A stretch of DNA of 32,053 nucleotides. Origin: an uncultured Oscillospiraceae bacterium (GTDB lineage Bacteria > Bacillota > Clostridia > Oscillospirales > Oscillospiraceae). Shown piece after piece: positions 22,867 through 28,812 of this stretch (position 1 is the first letter of the stretch; every line of letters starts with the position of its first letter). The translations under genes were made by a program, and so were the position numbers. The stretch covers positions 1 to 32,053 of the forward strand of contig CALWYD010000013.1 of the NCBI GenBank assembly GCA_944385675.1, read 5' to 3'. Under the pieces are notes generated by a model that was not told the origin of the DNA, made no database searches, and saw only the letters and a list, made by a program, of their open reading frames with translations.

Positions 22867-23697
22867 TCACACCGCCACAGGGATCTTCTCGTCCAGGGGG
22901 TGGGCCTGGTAGCCCTCCAGCTTCACGCTGTCCTTGGTGAAGGCGTAGAAGTCCGTGACCGCCGGATCCAGGGTGAATTTGGGGGCGGGGTAGGGCTCCC
23001 GCTCCAGCAGCCGCTCCACCACGGGGACATGGCGGTCGTAGATGTGGCAGTCGGCAATGACGTGGACCAGCTCCCCCGCCTCCAGGCCGGCCACCCGGGC
23101 CATCATGTGCAGCAGTACGGCGTACTGCATCACATTCCAGCCGTTGGCGGTGAGCATGTCCTGGGAGCGCTGGTTCAAAATGCCGTTGAGGGTATTGCCG
23201 CTGACGTTGAAGGTCATGGAGTAGGCGCAGGGGTAGAGGGCCATTTCGCTCAGGTCGTGGTGGTTATAGAGGCTGGTAAGGATGCGCCGGGAGCCGGGGT
23301 CGTGCTTCAGATCCCAGATCACCTTATCCACCTGATCCATGTCCCCCTGGGGGTAGTGGTGCTTCACCCCCAGCTGGTAGCCGTAGGCCTTGCCGATGGA
23401 TCCGTTCTCGTCCGCCCAGGCATCCCACACGTGGCTGCCCAGGTCCCGGACGTTGTTGGACTTCTTCTGCCAGATCCACAAAAGCTCGTCCACCGCCGAC
23501 TTCAGGTACTGCCTGCGCACCGTGAGAATGGGAAACTCCTTTTTCAGGTCGTAGCGGTTGACCACTCCGAAGAGCTTGATGGTGTGGGCGGGGGAGCCGT
23601 CCTCCCACCGGGGACGTACGGGCCGGTCAGTGTCCCAGACGCCCTTGGAGAGAATCTCCCTGCAATTTTGAATGAATACCTGGTCGGCGTAGCTCAT
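22867..23697 (-). CDS. thyA: Thymidylate synthase
   Basis: A 276-residue protein that methylates dUMP to dTMP using methylene-tetrahydrofolate. The ATG at 23697 was chosen because AGGAGG lies 8 bases upstream; the in-frame extension to 23862 runs through the promoter. Family motifs include SAVDELLWIW (conserved Glu), GSRRIL, nucleophile Cys157 in LYPCAYS, NQRSQD, LLHMMARVAGLEAGELVHVIADCHIYDRH. The residue after the nucleophile, His in E. coli (PCH), is Ala here. The spacing to and order with folA indicate one operon. Confidence 0.95.
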   Translation of the reverse strand: MSYADQVFIQNCREILSKGVWDTDRPVRPRWEDGSPAHTIKLFGVVNRYDLKKEFPILTVRRQYLKSAVDELLWIWQKKSNNVRDLGSHVWDAWADENGSIGKAYGYQLGVKHHYPQGDMDQVDKVIWDLKHDPGSRRILTSLYNHHDLSEMALYPCAYSMTFNVSGNTLNGILNQRSQDMLTANGWNVMQYAVLLHMMARVAGLEAGELVHVIADCHIYDRHVPVVERLLEREPYPAPKFTLDPAVTDFYAFTKDSVKLEGYQAHPLDEKIPVAV

Positions 23698-23733
23698 GGC
23701 CAAATCCTCCTGTCGCCGCTGAATCGCCCCCTT

Positions 23734-23762
23734 ATTGTACCACAGCCCGTCCGGGTTGGAAA
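23734..23762 (-). promoter_or_regulatory. Promoter of thyA-folA
   Basis: Minus strand TTTCCA (23757-23762), 17 bases, TACAAT (23734-23739) with extended -10 TGG. The -35 is poor. Confidence 0.55.
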
Positions 23763-23785
23763 GGGGCGATTTTTCCCGCTTCTGG

Positions 23786-23814
23786 TTGCGCTCCTCCCCC
23801 GGACATGGTACACT
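23786..23814 (+). promoter_or_regulatory. Promoter of the HD-domain gene
   Basis: TTGCGC (23786-23791), 17 bases, TACACT (23809-23814) with extended -10 TGG, divergent from the thyA promoter. Confidence 0.5.
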
Positions 23815-23885
23815 GTTCCTAACAAAGCCGCCCCGGCGGGCAGACCACCGGTCTTTTTCCACGGGTGGGCATATGGAGGGATATC

Positions 23886-24473
23886 ATGTCCTGCAAAGAG
23901 GAATTTATTGAGCTTTTCAAGGAGAACATCACCCGGGATGGGGCAGACAAGCTGCTGGACTATCTGGAGCACAAGAGCGACTTCTTCACCGCCCCCGCCT
24001 CCGCCCGCTACCACGGCGCTTACGAGGGCGGGCTGTGCGAGCACAGTCTGAACGTGTACCACTGCCTGGTGGACTATCTCCAGCGGGAGCGGGTTCAAGA
24101 GCTGTACGGCCTGGAGTACAGTCCGGAGACGGTGGCCATCGTGGCCCTGCTCCACGACCTGTGCAAGGTGGGCTGCTACAAGAAAAGCTTCCGCAACGTG
24201 AAAAACGACGCCACCGGCCAGTGGGAGAAGGTGCCCTCCTACACCTTCGACGACCCCCTGCCCTACGGCCACGGGGAGAAGAGTGTCTACATCGCCAACG
24301 GCTTTCTCCGCCTGACCCGGGAGGAGGCCATGGCCATCCGCTGGCACATGGGCTTCTCCGGCCCGGAGGACGCCCGCACCGTGGGCCAGGCCTTCCAGAA
24401 GTACCCCCTGGCCTTCGCCCTGGCCACCGCCGACATGGAGGCCTCCTACTTCCTGGAGGGGGAGGACAACTGA
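23886..24473 (+). CDS. HD-domain phosphohydrolase-like protein
   Basis: A 195-residue protein starting at ATG 23886 after GGAGG. It carries the HD metal site: RYHGAYEGGLCEHSLNVYH (His53), VAIVALLHDLCKVGCYKK (His90-Asp91), and later histidines in YGHGEKSVY and IRWHMGF. The sequence around CEHSLNVY resembles the HD domain of YhaM-type 3'-5' exoribonucleases, but the OB-fold part is absent. It is probably a metal-dependent phosphohydrolase acting on nucleotides or RNA; the substrate is unknown. Monocistronic. Confidence 0.85.
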   Translation: MSCKEEFIELFKENITRDGADKLLDYLEHKSDFFTAPASARYHGAYEGGLCEHSLNVYHCLVDYLQRERVQELYGLEYSPETVAIVALLHDLCKVGCYKKSFRNVKNDATGQWEKVPSYTFDDPLPYGHGEKSVYIANGFLRLTREEAMAIRWHMGFSGPEDARTVGQAFQKYPLAFALATADMEASYFLEGEDN

Positions 24474-24483
24474 CCGCCCCATG

Positions 24484-24526
24484 AAAAAAGCGCCCGCTTG
24501 CTCAGCGGGCGCCTCTTCTTATTATC
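24484..24526. terminator. Bidirectional terminator between the HD gene and thiW
   Basis: A 9-bp stem (24490-24498 with 24504-24512). A CTTCTTATTAT tail lies on the plus side and six T on the minus side (24484-24489). Confidence 0.85.
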
Positions 24527-24529
24527 GCG

Positions 24530-25057
24530 TTATCGCGCTGACTCCAGGGAGGCGGTCATGGCCTGCAGGGCACCGGAGCGGCGCAGAGCGGCCACCAGGA
24601 TACCGGCCAGGACAGATCCGGCCACGGTAGAGATGAGGAAGGGCACCACATACCCGGCAAATCCCACTCCCGCCGCTGCTTCAGGCAGAAAAGCCAGGGC
24701 CAGGGGGTAAGCGGCCAGCCCCCCTATCACCCCGGTACCCAGCACCTCGGCGGCCAGGGTGGCGGGCAGGTTCCGGGTTCTCCAGAACACCAGCCCGCAC
24801 AGCAGGGCCCCGCACATGCTGCCCGGGAAGGCCAGCACGCTGCCGCTGCCCAGAAGGTTGCGCAGCACGCTGGCGCAGAAGGCCACCCCCACCCCATACC
24901 AGGGGCCCAGACAGACGGCACACAGGACGTTGACCATGTGCTGCACCGGGGCGCACTTGCTGCCCAGGACGGGGAAGACAATAAACACGCTTCCCACCAC
25001 TGCCACTGCGCACAACAGGCCCGCAGCGGCCAGCTTTCTCAGGTTGCTCTGTTTCAT
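24530..25057 (-). CDS. thiW: ECF transporter S component ThiW (thiamin precursor)
   Basis: A 175-residue membrane protein with about five or six hydrophobic helices. It has the ThiW signature FPVLGSKCAPVQHMVNVLCAVCLGPWYGVGVAFCASVLRNLLGSGSVLAFPGSMCGALLCGL. ThiW is predicted to bring in the thiazole precursor of thiamin, using an ATPase/T module shared with other S components; no such module for it lies nearby. AAAGGAG lies 8 bases before the ATG. It is preceded by a TPP riboswitch (25389-25489) and a second TPP-like element, which agrees with the assignment. Confidence 0.93.
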   Translation of the reverse strand: MKQSNLRKLAAAGLLCAVAVVGSVFIVFPVLGSKCAPVQHMVNVLCAVCLGPWYGVGVAFCASVLRNLLGSGSVLAFPGSMCGALLCGLVFWRTRNLPATLAAEVLGTGVIGGLAAYPLALAFLPEAAAGVGFAGYVVPFLISTVAGSVLAGILVAALRRSGALQAMTASLESAR

Positions 25058-25068
25058 TTTTACTGACT

Positions 25069-25082
25069 CCTTTCCGAAAAGG
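25069..25082 (-). promoter_or_regulatory. Hairpin covering the thiW ribosome site
   Basis: On the minus strand CCTTT (25078-25082) can pair with AAAGG (25069-25073) around a 4-base loop, hiding part of the AAAGGAG ribosome site of thiW. It could let an upstream aptamer control translation. Confidence 0.4.
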
Positions 25083-25114
25083 CGGGGAAAACCGCGTCAC
25101 AGGGCAGCGACTCC

Positions 25115-25235
25115 CCTCCGGCGGCCTAAAGCCGCATACAGGATCCCCGGGGCTGGCTCACACCCCTCCCCAGAGTTCGGTCGAGGCTTACTGGCCTCCT
25201 CTCACGCCGGAACACGGCTTCCCATCGCTGCTTGT
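25115..25235 (-). ncRNA. Second, degenerate TPP-like element in the thiW leader
   Basis: Minus strand positions 25193-25204 (TGAGAGGAGGCC) and 25179-25187 (GCCTCGACC) are identical to the P3 region of the true TPP aptamer at 25446-25457 and 25433-25441. CAAGCAG precedes both at similar distance (25228-25234 and 25478-25484). Further 3', TATGC and a GCCGGAGGGGAGTC segment (25116-25140) loosely resemble the TATGCC...GTAGG half, but with extra sequence between. It looks like a duplicated aptamer that has diverged; whether it folds or binds TPP is not known. Confidence 0.45.
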
Positions 25236-25334
25236 TCGGCCCGGACACAGGGCGCTCCCCCTCTGCCCGCTCCCGGCCCGGGGCCGGGGTGCCTATTTGG
25301 GTTTTCTCCTCCCTCCTTCCCGAAAATTGGAGAG

Positions 25335-25374
25335 AAAATTTGAAAGCGGGGCGGCCCAATCTGGGCCGCCCCGC
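25335..25374 (-). terminator. TPP riboswitch terminator
   Basis: A perfect 13-bp GC stem (25346-25358 with 25362-25374, loop of 3) followed on the minus strand by TTTCAAATTTTC. It lies just after the TPP aptamer. Confidence 0.88.
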
Positions 25375-25388
25375 AATTTCCGTCCTAT

Positions 25389-25489
25389 CCAGCACAGCTT
25401 CCTACGGCGGCATAACCCACATCAGGTAGAAGGGTCGAGGCCTCCGGCCTCCTCTCAGCCCGCTGCCGCGGGCTCCCCTGCTTGCTGGC
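25389..25489 (-). ncRNA. TPP (THI-box) riboswitch
   Basis: The minus strand contains the class landmarks in order: GGGGAGCCC, GGGCTGAGAGG, a P3 hairpin, CGACCCTTCTACCTGATG, GGGTTATGCC and GCCGTAGGAAGC. The closing P1 stem is CCAGCA/TGCTGG (25483-25488 with 25389-25394). Binding of thiamin pyrophosphate should favour the terminator at 25335-25374 and switch off thiW. Confidence 0.95.
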
Positions 25490-25492
25490 ACT

Positions 25493-25521
25493 ATCTTAGC
25501 GCGTTTTTTCCCCGCCGTCAA
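25493..25521 (-). promoter_or_regulatory. Promoter of the TPP riboswitch/thiW unit
   Basis: Minus strand TTGACG (25516-25521), 17-base spacer, TAAGAT (25493-25498). The -35 overlaps the ftsH stop codon (25518-25520). Confidence 0.75.
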
Positions 25522-27362
25522 GGGGAAACTGTTCCCGAGGGCGCATCCTGCTCCAGGAGGTTCATAAACTCCTGGCCTGTGATGGTCTCATGAACATAGA
25601 GGTACTGGGCCAGCCGGTGGAGTTTGTCCTCGTTCTCCTTGAGAATCTTCATTGCCTTCTCATACTGGCCGGTCACCAGCTCAGTCACCCGCTCATCCAC
25701 CCGGGCCTGGGTCTCCGGTGAGCAGGCCAGGGCGGTATCGCCCCCCAGGTACTGGTTAGTCATGGTCTCAAAGGCCACAAACCCGAATTCCTCACTCATA
25801 CCGTAGCGGGTCACCATGGCCCGGGCCAGCTTGGTGGCCTGCTCAATGTCATTGGATGCCCCCGTGGTAATGGAATGGAACACCAGCTCCTCGGCAGCCC
25901 GGCCGCCGGTATAAGTGGCAATTTTGTTTAAAAGCTCCTCCTTGGACATGAGGAAGTGGTCCCCTTCGTCCACCTGGAGGGTGTAGCCCAGGGCGCCGGA
26001 GGTACGGGGAATAATGGTGATCTTCTGCACCGGGGCGGAGTGGGACTGCATGGCGGCCACCAGGGCGTGGCCTGTCTCGTGGTAAGCCACAATCTTCTTC
26101 TCCTGGTCGGAGAGCACCCGGCTCTTCTTCTGGTAGCCAGCTATGACCACCTCTACGCTCTCCTGCAGATCCTCCTGGGTAGCGTACTGCCGACCAGAGC
26201 GCACCGCCCGCAGGGCGGCCTCGTTGACGATATTGGCCAGCTCCGCGCCGGAGGCCCCGGCCGCAGTCTTGGCCACCGCCTGAAAGTCTACATCCTCCGC
26301 CAGGCGAATCTTCTTGGCATGCACCTTCAAAATATCAATGCGCCCCTGGAGATCGGGCAGCTCCACTGGGATGCGCCGGTCAAACCGGCCGGGACGCAGC
26401 AGAGCCGGATCCAAGGAGTCGGGGCGGTTGGTAGCCGCCAGCACCACCACGCCCTTGGAGCCGTCAAAGCCGTCCATCTCGGTGAGCAGCTGGTTCAGAG
26501 TCTGCTCCCGCTCATCGTTGCCCGCCAGCTGGCCGTCCCGCTTTTTGCCGATGGTGTCGATTTCGTCGATGAATACAATACAGGGGGCCTTCTCATTGGC
26601 CTGTTTGAAGAGATCACGCACCTTGGCTGCTCCACGGCCCACGAACATTTCTACAAACTCGCTGCCGGCAATGGAGAAGAAGGGCACGTTGGCCTCGCCG
26701 GCCACTGCCTTGGCCAGCAGCGTCTTGCCCGTACCCGGAGGTCCCACCAGCAGAGCGCCCTTGGGCAGCCGGGCGCCGATGCGGCGGTACTTCTCCGGGT
26801 CGTGGAGAAAGTCCACGATCTCCCCCAGCAGCTCCTTGGCCTCCTCTTCCCCTGCCACGTCGGAGAAGCGAATGCCGGTGGAGGAGGGCACATACATTCT
26901 GGCCCCTGAGCCTCCCCCCATACCGAACATCATGCCGTCCCCGCCGCCCATGGCTTTCTGCATCCGCCGCCGGAGCAGCCATCCAATGAGCAGGAAGGGC
27001 AGCAGGGGGAGCACCCACCCCACCAGAATAGAGGTAATCAGGCCGGGCTGGGTGTCAATGCGGTTAAGCTCCCCGCCGTGGTCATACACCCGCTGGACCA
27101 GTTCAGTATCGCTGTCAATGGCCACCGTCTGATAGACGTTCTCCTGGGCCTTGTCGGTGAAGGTAATTTCTTCTCCTTCAATCTGCACCAGGCCGATGTT
27201 GTTCTCGTAGGTCATGGACATGAAGTCCGTGTAGCTGACCTCCTTCACCTGCTTTTCCAGAATGGCGGGAAAGAAGGTCATATTCAGCACCATCAAAATC
27301 AGCATGGCTATCAGGTAATAAAAAATGAGGGGTTTTTTCGAGGGTTGTTTTACTTCCTGCAC
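25518..27362 (-). CDS. ftsH: ATP-dependent zinc metalloprotease FtsH
   Basis: A 614-residue membrane-bound AAA+ protease. Two membrane helices (~12-32 and ~107-130) flank a small extracytoplasmic domain. The AAA domain has Walker A GPPGTGKT (207-214), Walker B VFIDEID (263-269) and the second region of homology LLRPGRFDRR. The protease domain has the zinc motif HETGH (428-432) and the SNDIEQAT segment with the third ligand. It degrades misfolded membrane proteins and regulators. The start is GTG at 27362 with AGGAAGGA 5 bases upstream; there is no ATG at a sensible place. No terminator follows: the stop lies in the thiW promoter, so ftsH transcripts would run into the TPP riboswitch. Confidence 0.97.
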   Translation of the reverse strand: MQEVKQPSKKPLIFYYLIAMLILMVLNMTFFPAILEKQVKEVSYTDFMSMTYENNIGLVQIEGEEITFTDKAQENVYQTVAIDSDTELVQRVYDHGGELNRIDTQPGLITSILVGWVLPLLPFLLIGWLLRRRMQKAMGGGDGMMFGMGGGSGARMYVPSSTGIRFSDVAGEEEAKELLGEIVDFLHDPEKYRRIGARLPKGALLVGPPGTGKTLLAKAVAGEANVPFFSIAGSEFVEMFVGRGAAKVRDLFKQANEKAPCIVFIDEIDTIGKKRDGQLAGNDEREQTLNQLLTEMDGFDGSKGVVVLAATNRPDSLDPALLRPGRFDRRIPVELPDLQGRIDILKVHAKKIRLAEDVDFQAVAKTAAGASGAELANIVNEAALRAVRSGRQYATQEDLQESVEVVIAGYQKKSRVLSDQEKKIVAYHETGHALVAAMQSHSAPVQKITIIPRTSGALGYTLQVDEGDHFLMSKEELLNKIATYTGGRAAEELVFHSITTGASNDIEQATKLARAMVTRYGMSEEFGFVAFETMTNQYLGGDTALACSPETQARVDERVTELVTGQYEKAMKILKENEDKLHRLAQYLYVHETITGQEFMNLLEQDAPSGTVSP

Positions 27363-27527
27363 ACAAATCCTTCCTCTCGTACCAGGCACCCCGGGCAAAG
27401 CTTTTTGTTAAGGGGTTAATCTTTATTTCAACTTAAGTATAGCCTCAGGTCCCGTAAATTCTATGGCAGTATGTGAATAAATTGTATCCAATTTGTAAAC
27501 ACAGGAAGTATTTCCCCTTTTATGGGT
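27363..27527 (-). promoter_or_regulatory. AT-rich intergenic region upstream of ftsH
   Basis: This region holds a minus-strand TATACT (27436-27441) as a plausible -10 for ftsH, about 75 bases before the start, without a recognisable -35 at 16-18 bases. Nothing else is identified. Confidence 0.3.
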
Positions 27528-27559
27528 AAAAAATGCGCCGGACAGTCATCCATCCGGCG
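27528..27559 (-). terminator. Intrinsic terminator of queT
   Basis: A 7-bp stem (27536-27542 with 27553-27559), followed on the minus strand by CATTTTTT (T run 27528-27533). Confidence 0.85.
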
Positions 27560-27580
27560 GGGAATATAGGGCTATGGGGA

Positions 27581-28108
27581 TTAGCCTTGAGCCAGCTGCT
27601 CCAGGCGCCGCTGGGAAATGTAGGCGCGGAAGAAGGAAATGCGGGGCAGTGCCCGGATCAGCACAGAGCCAAGCACATAGCAGGCCAGTAGCTCTCCAAA
27701 GCCCACGGTAAAAGCGTTGAAGGCATAGGCCGGCCAGAAAGCGGGGCCAAAGCCCCCCGCCTGATACCAGGCGCACTCCGCCCCTACGATGACGGCGTTG
27801 CACAGCACCGGGGGCAGGGGGGCCAACCACCGGCTGGGCATCCGCTGAGTCAGCAGACAGGCAAAGAGGGTAGCAGCGGTTCCGAAAATAATATCCAGGG
27901 AATAGGGGGAGAAGAGATTGGCGATAAAGCAGCCCACCACCAGCCCCGGCGTGGCGGCAGGGAAGAAAAAGGGCAGCACGGTGAGCGCCTCGGACAGGCG
28001 GGCCTGGACACCTGCGTACTGGGGAATGGGCAGCGTCACGGTCAAGACGGCATACACCGCCGCTAAAATGGCGGCAAAGGTCACATCGCGGGTAGTAAAT
28101 TTGGACAT
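27581..28108 (-). CDS. queT: QueT family ECF S component (queuosine precursor)
   Basis: A 175-residue membrane protein with about five or six helices. Family-typical segments are RDVTFAAILAAVYAVLTVTLPIPQYAGVQARLSEALTVLPFF, PGLVVGCFIANLFSPYSLDIIFGTAATLFACLLTQRM and FNAFTVGFGELLACYVLG. QueT is the predicted S component for import of preQ1 or a related queuosine precursor, needing a shared ECF ATPase/T module encoded elsewhere. GGAGG lies 7 bases before the ATG at 28108. A structured leader of about 108 bases lies upstream; no other queuosine genes are in the window. Confidence 0.92.
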   Translation of the reverse strand: MSKFTTRDVTFAAILAAVYAVLTVTLPIPQYAGVQARLSEALTVLPFFFPAATPGLVVGCFIANLFSPYSLDIIFGTAATLFACLLTQRMPSRWLAPLPPVLCNAVIVGAECAWYQAGGFGPAFWPAYAFNAFTVGFGELLACYVLGSVLIRALPRISFFRAYISQRRLEQLAQG

Positions 28109-28216
28109 AAAAAAACCTCCATTTTTTGTTTAGAGAACGGCCCGTAGGCCGAACGAACGGGAAAGGGGGCGTTTCTGTCACCTTTCCCGCTTGGACGAGA
28201 TGGTATAAACTCGTCA
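28109..28216 (-). promoter_or_regulatory. Structured 5' leader of queT, candidate preQ1-type riboswitch
   Basis: Between the promoter and the ATG are three strong hairpins (28194-28199/28210-28215; 28158-28166/28181-28189 with a 14-base loop; 28138-28142/28147-28151). There is also an A/T stem (28110-28115/28122-28127) with the GGAGG ribosome site in its loop. queT leaders often carry preQ1 riboswitches. I could not match this one confidently to class I, II or III consensus, so the assignment rests on context. Confidence 0.45.
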
Positions 28217-28222
28217 ACACGT

Positions 28223-28251
28223 ATTTTACCACGCCTGGCCCCCTTTGTCCA
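28223..28251 (-). promoter_or_regulatory. Promoter of queT
   Basis: Minus strand TGGACA (28246-28251), 17-base spacer, TAAAAT (28223-28228), with extended -10 TGG. Confidence 0.75.
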
Positions 28252-28269
28252 GACAGAATTGTCTCCCCC

Positions 28270-28299
28270 TTGCGAAAGGGTGGTTAGAGGAGGTAAAAT
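28270..28299 (+). promoter_or_regulatory. Candidate promoter of the SseB-family gene
   Basis: TTGCGA (28270-28275), 18 bases, TAAAAT (28294-28299). If real, transcription starts after the upstream ATG at 28298, which supports the start at 28328. Confidence 0.45.
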
Positions 28300-28327
28300 G
28301 GAAAAAATCTTACTTTGGAGGCGCCCC

Positions 28328-28774
28328 ATGGAGTACACAAGCGAATTCGACAACCGGCAGCTGCTGACGGCGGTGGAGCGGATGGGCCGGGAGAACAGCC
28401 GCCCCAGCCGGGAGGCGGTTTTGGACCTGGTCATCTCCTCCGCCCGTTTTCTGGCACCGGTGACCCTCTTTCCCCCGGAGGAGGGGGCAGACACCGGGGC
28501 GGAGGGCACCACCGTCCAGTTCCAGCTGCTGCCCAACCAGCAGGGCCAGCCCTTCTTTCCCGCCTTCACCAGCTGGGAAGAGCTGCGTAAGCTGTGCGGC
28601 CCCAAAAATCAGCAGACCCTGCTGCTCACCTTTCCGGATTACGCCACCATGATTCTGCGGGACAGCCGGGGGGCAGGCTTTGTCATTGACCCCCTGGGCT
28701 GCTGCCTGTCCTTCGACCGGGCCATGGTGGCCCACCTGGCCCAGCGGAAGGCGGAGAAATTCCCCTCAGAGTGA
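28328..28774 (+). CDS. SseB family protein
   Basis: A 148-residue cytoplasmic protein matching the SseB N-terminal domain (NRQLLTAVERMG, FLAPVTLFPPEEG, FQLLPNQQGQPFFPAFTSWEELRKL, LLLTFPDYATMILRDSRGAGFVIDPLG). SseB was tied to enhanced serine sensitivity in E. coli; the function of this domain in Firmicutes is unknown. Two starts are possible. ATG 28328 has GGAGG 6 bases upstream and conserved sequence right after it. ATG 28298 (ten codons longer) has AGAGGAGG only 4 bases away and overlaps a likely -10, so I prefer 28328. Confidence 0.82.
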   Translation: MEYTSEFDNRQLLTAVERMGRENSRPSREAVLDLVISSARFLAPVTLFPPEEGADTGAEGTTVQFQLLPNQQGQPFFPAFTSWEELRKLCGPKNQQTLLLTFPDYATMILRDSRGAGFVIDPLGCCLSFDRAMVAHLAQRKAEKFPSE

Positions 28775-28777
28775 CCG

Positions 28778-28812
28778 TACGCCCCGGGAACCTCAGTTCC
28801 CGGGGCGTATTT
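28778..28812 (+). terminator. Intrinsic terminator of the SseB-family gene
   Basis: A perfect 14-bp stem (28778-28791 with 28796-28809) followed by TTTAT. It lies at the end of the convergent M56 gene. Confidence 0.8.

Noticed and set aside
23697..23862. N-terminal extension of thyA by 55 codons
   Set aside because: It crosses the promoter; AGGAGG correctly spaced before ATG 23697 marks the real start.
25115..25340. Region before thiW considered as a cobalamin or FMN riboswitch
   Set aside because: It lacks the B12 box and the RFN core sequences; the only clear similarity is to the TPP aptamer.
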